Of a DNA stretch of 32,339 nucleotides, positions 10,164 to 19,896 are shown piece by piece (positions within the stretch are counted from its first letter, which is position 1; each line of letters begins with the position of its first letter). The stretch is from Diplocarpon mali (Eukaryota; Ascomycota; Leotiomycetes; Helotiales; Drepanopezizaceae): contig JAENRP010000434.1 in NCBI GenBank assembly GCA_024741835.1, forward strand, positions 1-32,339, given 5' to 3'. A program made the position numbers and the translations under genes. The notes below the pieces were generated by a model. The model was not told where the DNA came from. It made no database searches and saw only the letters and a program-made list of their open reading frames with translations.

Positions 10164-10563
10164 TTCGAATAGAATTGCGTTTAAAATCAAATAAATTAAA
10201 TAGTTAAAGGCACTCCTCTTATTAAAAAGTTGAAATGATTAAATAGCGGGTATTATAAAAGTATTAAATAAGGAGGAAGTCCTCTTATCGAAAAGGGTTT
10301 TTAGGCTATAACGCAGGGAATCATACCTCTTATAAAATATAGTAAAGCAAGGAATCATACCTCTTATAGTACTAAAGGGGTTATAGAGCAAGGAATCATA
10401 CCTCTTATAATATAGGTTGGCTAAATAGGGAATCATACCTCTTATTTGCCAATTGCTTGCCTTTTACTATAAGTCTTATTCAACTTCCTACTAATAGTTG
10501 CGGCGTAAGTGCTTTCTAAGGGAAGTTAATAATCTATTATCAGTCTATCTGGGGCTTATAACT
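10164..10563 (-). other. Copia-1 5' leader with repeats and primer site
   Basis: Untranslated leader of the complete copy. Four copies of GGAATCATACCTCTTAT (plus-strand view) lie at about 10317-10444. The half-tRNA-iMet site lies at the right end next to the LTR. The short reading frame 10239-10436 is only these repeats translated. Confidence 0.75.
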
Positions 10564-10758
10564 TATTAAGCTTAAGTGAGTCGGCGCAGTAGGTAATAGA
10601 AACTTCTAGAGGTTAATAGTTGATATATTAGTAAGAGTTAGGGAAGGAAGGTTACCCCTTTCTTACCTATAGCTATATATATATCAATATCCTACTGACT
10701 AAGCAGTAGGNTCATATGATAATACATCGGAGTGATAGCTGTATTACCTATCTTAATA
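10564..10758 (-). repeat. Copia-1 5' LTR (complete copy)
   Basis: 195-bp LTR, followed by TATTC (10759-10763), the target duplication. One undetermined base (n) lies at 10711. Confidence 0.9.
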
Positions 10759-10771
10759 TATTCTATACTAC

Positions 10772-10967
10772 TATTAAGATAGGTGATACAGCTATCACTC
10801 TGATGTATTATCATATGACCCTACTGCTTAATCAGTAGGATGTTGATACATATATAGCTATAAGGAAGAAAAGGGGTAACCTTCATTCCCTAACTCTTAC
10901 TAATATATCGACTATCGACCTTTAAAAGCCTTTATTACCTACTGCGCCAACTTACTTAAGCTTAATA
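10772..10967 (+). repeat. Copia-1 LTR of copy G
   Basis: 196-bp plus-strand LTR that starts only 13 bp after the complete copy's inverted LTR. The intervening TATTCTATACTAC is target (copy D RT). GGTTATAAGCCC at 10968-10979 is the primer site. Confidence 0.9.
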
Positions 10968-11275
10968 GGTTATAAGCCCTATATAGACCGATAATAGATT
11001 ATTAACTTCCCTTAGAAAGCACTTGCGCTGCAACTATTAGTAGGAAGTTGAATGAGACTTATAGTAAGAGGCGAGCAATCGGCAAATAGGAGGTATAATT
11101 CCCTATTTAGCCAACCTGTATTATAAGAGGTATGATTCCTTGCTTTATAACCCTTTAGTACTACTAGAGGTATGATTCCTTGCTTTACTATGTTTTATAG
11201 GAGGTGTGATTCCTTGCGTTATAGCTTAAAAACCCTTTTTAATAAGAGGACTTCCTTCCTATTTAATACTTCTAT

Positions 11276-11522
11276 TATAGAGACCTGGAAGTGGAGGATC
11301 TCGTGACATAGGTCATATAATCAGATAAGGACTAAGAAAGGGGTATATATAGGACTACTATTATACTTAAAGATAGCGCGCAATGCTAACTACCTATTCT
11401 ACTTCCAATTAGTGAATTGTCCTAGTTCTTGTCTTTAAAGAGCCCGCTTATGGTGCTTCCTCCCTCTTTGTCTTTAGTCTTTACGTAGGCCTATTCTTAT
11501 ATTATTCCTACTCCCTTTTATA
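11276..11522 (+). repeat. GO-a left LTR
   Basis: 247 bp, homologous to 13964-14208, 19340-19583 (reverse) and 22001-22244 (reverse). It contains the well-conserved core AGATAGCGCGCAATGCTAAC. Confidence 0.88.
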
Positions 11523-12199
11523 TTAGTGACCTACGCAGGGACGATTCCTTTAAGATTTCGTCTTTATACAACTTCTCCTTTTGATTCTCTTAGTTCGCAG
11601 ATAAGAGATCAACCCTTTGAAAAAAAACCCCTTTTAAGATAATAATCATTTAATTATTTGTAACTATTAGTTATCATTCCTCTATTATCAACCTTGCAAT
11701 CACTTAGTTATTTGGAACTGTCGATTGCCACTCTCTACTATTAATAACCTTAGGTTTTCCTATTTCGGCCCTTATCCCGCCTCTCTTACCTCTAATCTAA
11801 AAAGCTTAAATTATCAGCTTATTAATACGATTATCAGATTTCCAGCCTTTCTAATATAAAGAAGTTTGATTAGCTATAATAGCTACTTTAAATAATAGCA
11901 GTTTCGAGTATTTATATAATACTAAACGAAAGCTCTAATTAGGAGTATCTCCTCAATTTTCTTAAAAAGCTAAATCGGATACTTTAGCCGCCTCTACTTA
12001 ATAGAACTCTATTCTTTACTTTAGAAATAACTCCTAGGATATACTAATTTGGAAAACCAATAGGAATTATCCTAAAAGCTAAGATAAATCTTTCTTAAAA
12101 ACTTTATCTTAGAAATTAGTCTTTAACTTAATAAACCTTTTCTTACTATTAGTAATTACAATACCCTTATTTATTGCTTTATACCTATTAAAGAAGTCT
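11523..12199 (+). other. GO-a leader, no gene seen
   Basis: AT-rich untranslated region after the primer site. It includes a run of A then CCCC near 11620 and two related stretches around ATTTAATTATTTGTAACTATTAG and CACTTAGTTATTTGGAACTGTCG (about 11648-11730). I see no convincing coding sequence. Confidence 0.55.
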
Positions 12200-12240
12200 T
12201 AATAAAGTATAAATAAACTTTTTATAGAAATCGGATTTTT

Positions 12241-12263
12241 ACTCTTAAGCTAGGCTTGCGAAT
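12241..12263 (-). repeat. 23-bp palindromic unit (GO-a, first)
   Basis: Reverse-oriented unit (ACTCTTAAG... to ...GCGAAT). Its counterpart in GO-b is 21284-21306, which is better preserved and reads as the consensus. Confidence 0.85.
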
Positions 12264-13216
12264 AGGAATATAAAAATGCAATTTTATATACCTTAAGTTC
12301 TTTATCTTCCCCTTTAGCAATTGCACCTACTTTTTCAATATTAACACTTGAAAATATTAAAAATATCAATTTTAAACCTCCTTTTAACCCTTTGCCTAAA
12401 TCTTTTTAAGCTTGCCTTAATCACTTTAAGATTGACTTAGATTTTGAAAACTCTTTAAAATACCTTAGGTCTTATATTCGACCTAGCTCCCTTTTTATTA
12501 AAATAAATAAAGCAATAATAGCTGCCTTTAAAGCTATTACTAATCATTTTCCCCTCTTTAGTTCCCTTAGCGCTCCTTATTTTATTAAAGCTAATATTAT
12601 TAATTTCCTTAAATAATATAAGGAGACTTATTATAATTTTAGTATTAGATATAATAAGATAATTAATTGACTTCCCTACTATTATAATTAAATTAGTAAA
12701 GATATTATCAAATCTCTACTTAAATAGAAGCTTTATAAGTCTTAGGAACTACTTATTAAAGCTTTTAAGTCTGAATTCCAGAAATTTAATAGATAGTAGA
12801 TTTGTAATACTTTGGCCTTTCTAAAGGAGTTTATTCTTATTACTCGTACTCCTAAGGAACTTAAGAATTACTATTAGACTTTTACTTATATATCAAACGC
12901 CTTAATTAGCTAGAAAATACTTAGCAAAGTTGAAAGAGGCCGCCTTTTCTTACTTAGATTACCTACTAGCCTTTATAATAAGATTATTAACAATTTTAAG
13001 ATTAATAAGTAAGACTTTATAACCTTTGCCTTATTTAAAGAGTTCTTGGCCTTTGCTTTAAAATCAGATCTTAATAAGAGAACTATTAATACTATAGAAT
13101 AGGAAAAAGCCCTTACTCCCTCTTATACTAAAGACCTTAAGAGCCTGGTTTAAGAATACTCAAAGGCTCTAGAAGTAATAGAAGAGGCAAAGAGAAATCT
13201 AGTGGTAATTCCCTTT

Positions 13217-13239
13217 ATTCGCAGTCTTAGCCTAAGAGT
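13217..13239 (+). repeat. 23-bp palindromic unit (GO-a, second)
   Basis: In frame within the GO-a gag. Counterpart in GO-b at 20305-20327. Confidence 0.88.
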
Positions 13240-13647
13240 AAAATCTACCTTAAAAATCAAGGAACTTAAAGTCTAGTTTTCTAAACTCTATATTTAATAT
13301 TTAAAAACCTTAATTAAAGGCCTTCTTTAAGAAACTTATTGCGCCCTTTAGTTTAATAATCGATAGGCTTTAAAAGGTAAAAACTAGTATATAAATTCTA
13401 AATACCTAAATTCAACTTCCCTTAGGTTAAATAAGTAAGTTACTACCTTAGAAAGGCTTAATAATTGAATATAGCTATATTAAAGAAATTCTTAAATTAT
13501 TAATTAAATTTTATATAAAGCTTAGATTTTCTTTAATAAGGATGCCTCTTAAGTTAGTTAAGGCATATATACTTAGGATTACTTAAAATTGTCTTCGAAT
13601 TTTCTTTAAAATTGCGATTTAATAGCTTTAATAACTTTGAGCTTTTA

Positions 13648-13670
13648 ATTCGCAGTCCTAGCCTAGGAGT
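13648..13670 (+). repeat. 23-bp palindromic unit (GO-a, third)
   Basis: ATTCGCAGTCC to CTAGGAGT. Counterpart in GO-b is 19874-19896. Confidence 0.9.
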
Positions 13671-13776
13671 TACGTTATTAAAAAAGGAAAAGGAGTTTTT
13701 ATTATTTTTATTTGTTTACTACTGCACCTCTCCTCTTCCCCTTTTCTCTCTCCCTTTATATATTTCTTTAAAATCC

Positions 13777-13803
13777 ACTCGCAGGCCTAACCCGCGNNNN
13801 NNN
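13777..13803 (+). repeat. Palindromic unit cut by an assembly gap
   Basis: ACTCGCAGGCC and nine more bases, then seven N (13797-13803), then a run of A. The GO-b counterpart (19747-19769) is complete and followed by a T run on the plus strand, so the gap hides half a hairpin and a homopolymer. Confidence 0.8.
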
Positions 13804-13963
13804 AAAAAAACCCTTTCTCCTCTCCTTACCTTTACAACTTTAAGTACTAACCTTACTTATACTTATTATTTTTATAAATAAGGATTAGTATTCTCGATTT
13901 GCAAGAGTCTTATATTCTTTACTAATAATAGCAAAGGCTGCTACTTAAGTTAATTAGGATATA

Positions 13964-14208
13964 TATAAAGACCTAGAAGTAAAGGATCTTATAATATAGA
14001 TTATATAGTTAGATAAGGATTAAGAAAGGGGTATATATAAGACTACTATTATACTTAAAGATAGCGCGCAATGCTAACTACCTATTCTACCCTTAATTAG
14101 TGAATTGTCTTAGTTCTTATCTTTAGAGAGCCCGCTTATAGTGCTTCCTCCCTCTTTGTCTTTGGTCTTCACGTAGGCCTATTCTTATATTGTCTCCTCC
14201 CTCTTATA
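13964..14208 (+). repeat. GO-a right LTR
   Basis: 245 bp, ends CTCCCTCTTATA, followed by the duplicated CTAT and the resumed Copia-1 leader. Confidence 0.88.
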
Positions 14209-14303
14209 CTATAATACCTGCTATTTAATCATTTCGACTTTTCGATAGGAGGAGTGCCTTTAACTATTTAATTTATTTGATTTTAAACGCAATTCTATTT
14301 GAA

Positions 14304-14463
14304 ACAGCAATAGCTTCTAATTCCGATCGAAATACTAAACCTAGAGACCTTTAATTCTCTTAAAAGAACTGGCAATAATAGTTCAACGATTTAGAGCTTT
14401 ACTTTAAGAGCAAAGGCATTGAAATAGCGATTCAAAAGATACTTATTAAATACGCAAGAATAG
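14304..14463 (+). pseudogene. gag: Copia-1 gag fragment (copy G)
   Basis: First 53 codons of gag, matching copies B and C. The start position reads ACA rather than ATG. It ends at AATAG, which is the gypsy target duplication. The gypsy integration point is about 12 bp downstream of the position where the TRIM entered copy B. Confidence 0.75.
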
Positions 14464-14704
14464 TGTTACGACTTGCTCTGAAGCGTACAGAGGGGCGATA
14501 ATCGAGTAACGCTGACTGTATTACCTCAAGAGGTACGCTATATAATAGAGAAGAAAAGATAAAGAAGAGAGAGTCTCTAGTAGAGCTCCTCCAGAATAAG
14601 TACAGGTGCTTTACTAGCGTGCACGTGATCTAGCCACCTCGCTACCTTAGTATGCACCTGACTTCGATACGTGATATAACTGTATATATAATGCGGCTAT
14701 AATA
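14464..14704 (-). repeat. Gypsy 3' LTR
   Basis: 241 bp. Left edge TGTTACG intact, right edge TATAATA (from CGTAACA). Confidence 0.92.
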
Positions 14705-14721
14705 CTACCCCCCCCCCTTTG
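14705..14721 (-). other. Gypsy polypurine tract
   Basis: On the minus strand this reads CAAAGGGGGGGGGGTAG directly before the 3' LTR, the expected place for the plus-strand DNA primer. Confidence 0.8.
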
Positions 14722-15199
14722 AAAAACTGCGCCTGCGCAGTTATATCTATAGGCGTATTGTCCTTTAAGTCCTTATAATTGTTAATTCTATTATTATATG
14801 ACTTAAGTCAGCTTAATAGCGCCCTTAGTGGCCTTTTAACTTAAGGGTTCTTTAGATGGAAATCTTAAATAGTATATAGCGCTATTATAGCATTAGAGTA
14901 TAGGTACTATTTAAGGTCTTTATTAGCTCCTTTCCACTTAATCTAATATTCGAGCTTCCTAGCTTAAATACGGGATCCGATTATTTCTTTTATCTCCTAT
15001 TTCTCTTATTCTAGTAGTACTTTAATTAGGGCAGGAGGTTCTTAAGCTTGGCCTAGCAGAGAGTTGGGAATGTATTTCTATAGTAAGTGGGAGTAGAATA
15101 TAAGATAGATCGAATAAAGCAAATTAGGCAATTGAAGCTTTTAGCTTTCTCTTAGCTTTTCTAGTACTTTTACTAGGCTATACTACTTATTAAAGAGCT

Positions 15200-16100
15200 T
15201 TCGGCTCAGCCGGTCCAGTTTCCAATTTTTAATACTAATTAGCATATTATCTCTTATAGTTTAATCAATTAGCTAATAGTAGAGATCTGTAAGCCGTTTT
15301 ATTTTAGCTTATTATACTTAAAGAGATAATTAAGCGAATTAGACTACTTTTTAAGCTTTAATAGCTATATAAAGTACTATTTTATAATTTAATCTCTTAG
15401 TTACTATCTATAGAAGCTTTAGATTAATTAAATTCTAAGAGGAGCGAGCTTTATAGCTGTTTAGCACTTAGAAAGGGGAAATTTACCTTAAGGATTTGTA
15501 AAGTAAGGTTAATTAGGCAATATCTATCAAAGGCAAGAGATGACTCTAATTGTCTTAGCAGTATAAGTAGAACGGTTTAAGGCGTTATTTTAAGTACTAG
15601 TTTATAATTTTAATTTAGCTATCGATATTAGGGTTATAAGTTATAGTTAGCTTGACCTTTATACTTAGTATCTAATAGAGCTCTTTTTAAAAGGGAGAGA
15701 CGAATTAAGCGCCTTTATCTAATAGAATTGAGTTAGGCATACCGAAATAGCGTATCTAATGAATTAAAAACAACTTTGCAAGGCCTTTTATATCAATTGT
15801 CTTATAGCATAGGATTGATACTGCCTTCTTTCATAATCGGTCTATTATTTTTAGTATAAAGTTGTAGCCGATTTTATTAAGTAGGAGCTTTATAAAATCC
15901 ATTATTAGGTACTAATATGCTTATTTAAGGATTGGCAAGGGTTATAGGAAACCTAGTGCTTTATTATATTAAGCTTTTATCTTTAAATAATAATAGTTTT
16001 AAATATATATGCTAATATTGCTGCTAAGGCTTTTCTAATAGTATTTTCTTCCTATTAGAAGTCTGGTCTTTCTAATTCTTATATATATATAACGCAAGGT
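15200..16100 (-). pseudogene. pol: Gypsy integrase, decayed
   Basis: Minus-strand frame (first base 2 modulo 3) reads the retroviral-type integrase core: D in I-I-D-R-L (about 15845), then Y-F-G-M-P-N-S-I-L-x-D-K-G-A-x-F with the second Asp kept (about 15730), then x-Y-N-P-N-I-D-S-x-I-K-I-I-N-x-Y-L-K-x-R-L where the catalytic Glu after T-D-G-Q-T has become Lys (about 15610), and a C-terminal L-L-P-L-I-D-I-A stretch. It is in a different phase from RT and RNase H, so an indel lies between about 15900 and 16360. Confidence 0.85.
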
Positions 16101-16364
16101 TGCTTATGCATATGATAAATTAGGGCTATTTGTAGTTCGGAAGGTTAGGATAGTATAATAAGTCTACCTTAGAAGAAGAGTTTGCCTTAGCTGAGTTTAT
16201 AGTCGAGGCTATGGCTTTATACCTTGTCTTAGAACTTCTATAGCTTAAGGGAGGTCTTATTAGCTTAAATAACCTTATTAATAATATAGTAGTTCGCTAT
16301 ATTGTACTCGACCCTGGACGTTAGGTCGGTAGGTGCCTCTATTAGTGCGATTGGTATAATTGTT

Positions 16365-16432
16365 ACTTATAGGCCGGGCCTAAGAGTGGAATTGATTTGC
16401 GCTAAAGTCACTTATAGGCCAGGCCTAGGAGT
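16365..16432. repeat. Two 23-bp palindromic units between RNase H and integrase
   Basis: 16365-16387 and 16410-16432, start to start 45 bp (15 codons). On the minus strand both begin on a codon boundary in the pol frame and read T-(P/L)-R-P-G-L-stop-V, the stop being a decayed Gln or Arg codon. The plus-strand 63-codon frame here is a shadow. Confidence 0.9.
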
Positions 16433-16439
16433 AGAATCG

Positions 16440-18950
16440 CCTTTAATAGTAAGTACTTTTATAAAAAGCTTATCATTAGGTAAGAGCTGCTAATAGTATA
16501 AAGCTCGTTTCCTAGCCTTAAGAGGGGTTAGCTCCTGGTCTCGATATAAGAGTGTATTAGCTAGCGTATTCGTTATACCTATTTAATATATAATAAGGAA
16601 GTTGAAGTTAGCGAAGAACTCCGCTTAGTAAGCCTACTAGGCTATTAAGTCCTTAGTTATTATAAAGTACTTAAGGACTTTATAATCTATATATATATAT
16701 ACTGTTTTCTAAGCCTTAAGTAGCTTTGCCTTATACTAATAGAATGATTTAAAAATCGCTAGGAGCTCCTTATTATAAATAAGGTAATTTAGCTTAGTGT
16801 TATTTATAGTCTTTAAGAAGTACTTAATTAAATAGTAGTTATGATCTTCTTAGAATTAGGAGAATACGCTAGCAACTATACTATTAAAGGCGTTAGTCTT
16901 AAGCCTTATCTACTTTTAAAGGTGATAGTAGTATAAAATCAGGGTCGTTTAAAGGCTTAAGCGTAGAGCTTCTTAAGCTTTCTTATAAGCGTTATTAAAG
17001 TTAAAAGGATTATTTCCTATAAGAGCTATTAAGGGTCGGCAGATATGACTATAGCCTTGAATAAACCTTTAATAAAAGTTATAAAACCTTAGGAAGCTTT
17101 ATACGCTACGTATATTCTTAGTGTATTTCTACTCTTAAATAATTAAGACCTTATTAAGGTCTACTTCAATTTTGTAAACTCTAATAATAAACCTTAAGAA
17201 CCTAGTCTTAATAACCTTAAACTCGCTTTTCTTAATATTTACTTAAAAGCTATAGTATTAGAGAATTCCTAAGATCTTCTTAATATAAATCTTATAATTA
17301 AAGGAGTTTTCTAAGTAGATTAGAATATTATTTAAGTAGGTAGAGTAGAAATCGTTAAGGTAGTTAAGGAGAATATTATTAATAAACCTTTGAAAGGTAG
17401 CAGGCCTATTTATTAGCTTAAATAGCAAAACCTTATATTTATAAGTCCTATAATGTATGCGAAAGGTAGTTAGGTCCTTAGCGTCAGCTAATATACAGAT
17501 ATAGTAGAAGGCTTATTATATATTGATTTTTATAAAAACCTAAGCTTTTAATATATATACTATTATTTTATTAATAAGTGGAATCGGGTAGGGGTCTTTC
17601 TTTATTAGGGCATTCAGTTTCTGATAATTGATATATAAACGTAAGGAGCTATTAGCTTTTTTAATAAAGAGGATTAGGGCTACCTAAGGGGAACTCGAAG
17701 CTTTAATAAATCCTTTATATAGGTTCTTAAGAATATAGCTCTTGACCTTTAAGAGCTATTCATTAGTAAGGCGGCAGAGGGGTTCGATTATTAAGTTGTT
17801 CTCGCCTATCAGTTCGATTTTATAATCTACCCTTAGCCTTGTTTCTAGCAGCTGATCAAAGGCCTGGCGATTGAAGACATTCTTAAACTTAGCGTATTAA
17901 GGCAGGAGCTTTTAGTCTATTAGCTTATTATTACTCTTATACTTAGCTTATAGCGCCGAACTAAGGCTAAAGGAGCTAATTTCAACTTGCTTAACCGATT
18001 CTTAGCGATTGATTTCTTAATGATTGATTTCTCGGTAATTGATTTCTTAGTCTAGATCGTAAATAGAGCTTATAAATATGAACTCTTTAAGCGCCGGTTC
18101 TTAAGTTTATATAGCTTATTTTGCCTTAGTTATAAAGCGGTAGTAAAGGGCGCCGATTACTAAGGTTGAGATTAGGCTGATTTAGTAAGCCGTCTTTAAA
18201 GGAGCGGTTCTCTTTATTAAGAGAGGGAGCAAGGGGTTTAGTACTCTTAGTAAGGCCTTCTTTATATAGTTCAGATCTCTTTTCAAGTCTTTAAAGAAAC
18301 TGCTATCTCTAGGTCTATAAGAGGCCACTCGTAGGCTAGGCCTAGGAGTAGAATTCGAGTTCGCAGTTTTCACTTGCGGGCTAGGCTTAGGAGTGGAATT
18401 CGAGGCGTTATTACTTACTAGTACTAAGAGCTAGGCTCGGGCCATTCTTAGGTCTTTATCCTCGGCGTCTATTATAGTTGCTTAATGATCGACGTCTTAT
18501 TAAGCTATTAAGGGTTTTATTAGCTATAAGAGATCGATTAATATATATCAATTAAAGTAGAGGATAATAGGTATATCCTTAAGCTAAGAGATACTATTTT
18601 TCCCCCTTTTATAGGACTATTTAAAGTTATAGTACTCTAGGAACTTCCTACTAATTAAAATGTCAGTTGCTTTTAAGCTTATAATTAGGAAAGGGAAGTT
18701 GATTTATCGCTTATCGATTATAAGGGTAAATAAGACGGCGAATCGAATGGTTTCTCCCTTAAGGCTATTATAGCTAGTAAAGGTAATAGGTTTAGGCAGT
18801 TTAATAAACTTCACCTTAAGTCTTTAAGAGAGCTAGTATACTAAAGACGTTTTAATAATATTAAAAATATTAGCTCTACTATTAATATAGGCAACTATTT
18901 TAATAAATGATCCATTTTAAGCTAGTTTCATAAGAATTAAAAATTGGCGG
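16440..18950 (-). pseudogene. pol: Gypsy protease, RT and RNase H, decayed
   Basis: One minus-strand phase (first base 1 modulo 3). Protease, about 18900-18600: A-x-I-N-S-R-A replaces the usual A-L-I-D-S-G-A, so the catalytic Asp is Asn, followed by L-P-K-P-I and L-I-S-R-K-F-L. RT, from about 17710: G-F-I-K-A-S-S-S-P, L-F-I-K-K, S-L-R-L-Y-I-N-Y, and the active site Y-L-N-N (17327-17338) instead of Y-L-D-D. RNase H, 16900-16560: Y-N-K-E-L-L-A-I, I-D-Y-K-x-L-K-Y-F, E-F-F-A-N-F-N-F, then N-T-L-A-N-T-L (A-D-A-L-S in relatives). Two in-frame palindromic units sit between protease and RT. Confidence 0.88.
18327..18394. repeat. Two 23-bp palindromic units between protease and RT
   Basis: 18327-18349 and 18372-18394, again 45 bp start to start. 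The minus-strand pol frame reads S-T-P-R-P-S-L-R-V-A through the first. They lie in the linker, not in a folded domain. Confidence 0.9.
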
Positions 18951-19079
18951 CCGCCTATTAATAGGCGGGAATTAAAATCTAAGTCTTTTTATAAATTATA
19001 ACCTATACTATAGTAGGAGTCTTTGCTATAGCTTAGCAGTTTCCTAATAGTAGGTCGTTTTCTATCTTAACTTTAGCTA

Positions 19080-19339
19080 CTATAAACTTGCCCTACTTCT
19101 TTAGCTTAAGGCAGTCTATCGTATAATAACTAAAGGCTCTACAGTTATAGTAGAGACTGGATAATAGCTTCGGGCTAGCAGACCTTTCTTAATAGGCCGC
19201 CGGCAAAGGGGAATAAGTGCAAAGAGCTAAGGAGGTAGCTATAGCTATAGGTCTTTATAACTCCCTTTTTAATATACTAAGGACGCGGTCTTTTAAAAGG
19301 GAGAATGCAATAGCAAGGGCGACTTATTAAGCGTTATAG
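19080..19339 (-). pseudogene. gag: Gypsy gag, C-terminal part with zinc knuckle
   Basis: Minus strand, first base 0 modulo 3. It reads from the GO-b insertion point into a zinc knuckle at 19111-19152 with CX2CX4HX4C spacing; the first Cys and the His are Tyr, the other two Cys remain. It joins in frame to 22249 once GO-b and one duplicated ATAG are removed. The protease downstream is in the phase that a -1 shift would reach. Confidence 0.85.
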
Positions 19340-19583
19340 TATAAGAGGGAGGAGACAATACAAGAATAGGCCTACGTAAAGACCAAAGACAAGAGGGAGG
19401 AAGCACTATAAGCAGGCTCTCTAAAGATAAGAACTAGGATAATTCATTAGTTAAGGGTAGAATAGGTAGTTAGTATTGCGCGCTATCTTTAAGTATAATA
19501 GTAGTTCTATATATACTCCTTTCTTAGTCCTTATCTGACTATATGACCTATATTATAAGATCTTCTACTTCTAAGTCTTTATA
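19340..19583 (-). repeat. GO-b 3' LTR
   Basis: 244 bp, reverse complement of the GO-a LTR. Confidence 0.88.
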
Positions 19584-19746
19584 TATATCCTAACTAACTT
19601 AAGTAGCAGCCTTTGCTATTATTAGTAAAGAATATAAGACTCTTCTAAGTCGAGAATACTAATCCCTATTTGCAAAAACAATAAGTGCAAGTAAGATTAG
19701 TACTTAAAGTTATAAAGGTAAGGAGAGGAGAGAGGGTTTTTTTTTA

Positions 19747-19769
19747 ACTTATAGGTTAGGCCCGCAAGT
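19747..19769 (-). repeat. 23-bp palindromic unit (GO-b)
   Basis: ACTTATAGGTT to CCGCAAGT, next to a nine-base T run. It is the complete counterpart of the gapped unit at 13777. Confidence 0.88.
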
Positions 19770-19873
19770 GGATTTTAAAGAAATATATAAAGGGAGAGGG
19801 GGAAGGGAGGGAGGTAGTGCGGTAGTAAACGAATAAAAATGATAAAAACTCCTTTTTCTCCTTTAGTAATGCG

Positions 19874-19896
19874 ACTCCTAGGCTAGGACCGCGAGT
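19874..19896 (-). repeat. 23-bp palindromic unit (GO-b)
   Basis: ACTCCTAGGCT to ACCGCGAGT, counterpart of 13648-13670. Confidence 0.9.

Larger units (their letters stand above)
4659..10758 (-). mobile_element. Copia-1, complete copy (6.1 kb)
   Basis: Complete Ty1/copia element on the minus strand: 5' LTR 10564-10758, primer site (GTTATAAGCCCC just left of 10564), leader, gag-pol 10163 to about 5100, palindrome-bearing 3' region, 3' LTR 4659-4855. A perfect 5-bp duplication TATTC flanks it (4654-4658, 10759-10763). The target is copy D's RT: the same sequence is uninterrupted in this copy's own RT near 6690. Order gag, protease, integrase, RT, RNase H is diagnostic of copia. All catalytic sites checked are mutated, so it is dead. 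Confidence 0.93.
12200..13260 (+). pseudogene. gag: GO-a Gag-like protein, decayed
   Basis: One plus-strand frame (codon first base 2 modulo 3) reads about 330 codons of alpha-helical, Lys/Leu/Phe-rich protein with TAA/TAG only at expected Gln codons. It includes stretches such as LKNYY-x-TFTYISNALIS and VERGRLFLLRLPTSLYNKII, which resemble the capsid part of LTR-element Gag proteins. No start codon is obvious. A palindromic unit (13217-13239) is read in frame near the end as I-R-S-L-S-L-R-V. I see no convincing zinc knuckle. The homologous frame in GO-b is about 20290-21300 on the minus strand. Confidence 0.7.
13261..13963 (+). other. GO-a 3' region with palindromic units
   Basis: Non-coding or too decayed to read. 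It holds units at 13648-13670 and 13777-13796 (the latter truncated by an N run), and a T-rich stretch between. The 89-codon frame at 13612-13881 spans the N run and is not credible as a gene. Confidence 0.6.
11276..14208 (+). mobile_element. GO-a: gag-only LTR retrotransposon, 2.9 kb
   Basis: LTRs 11276-11522 and 13964-14208 begin TATAGAG or TATAAAG and end CTTTTATA or CTCTTATA. A 4-bp duplication CTAT (11272-11275, 14209-14212) flanks the element, and removing it restores the Copia-1 leader. A candidate primer site TAGTGACCTACG (11524-11535; TGGTGACC before decay, complementary to a tRNA ending GGTCACCA) follows the left LTR. The interior encodes only a Gag-like protein (about 12200-13260); I find no protease, RT, RNase H or integrase in any frame. 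A second copy, GO-b, lies at 19340-22244. Confidence 0.85.

Noticed and set aside
10239..10436. 65-codon minus-strand open frame with internal repeats
   Set aside because: A translation of the untranslated leader repeats; gag starts downstream at 10163.
13612..13881. 89-codon plus-strand open frame
   Set aside because: It crosses seven N bases and a palindromic unit in the GO-a 3' region; no conservation in GO-b.
16302..16493. 63-codon plus-strand open frame
   Set aside because: Antisense of gypsy pol over two palindromic units.
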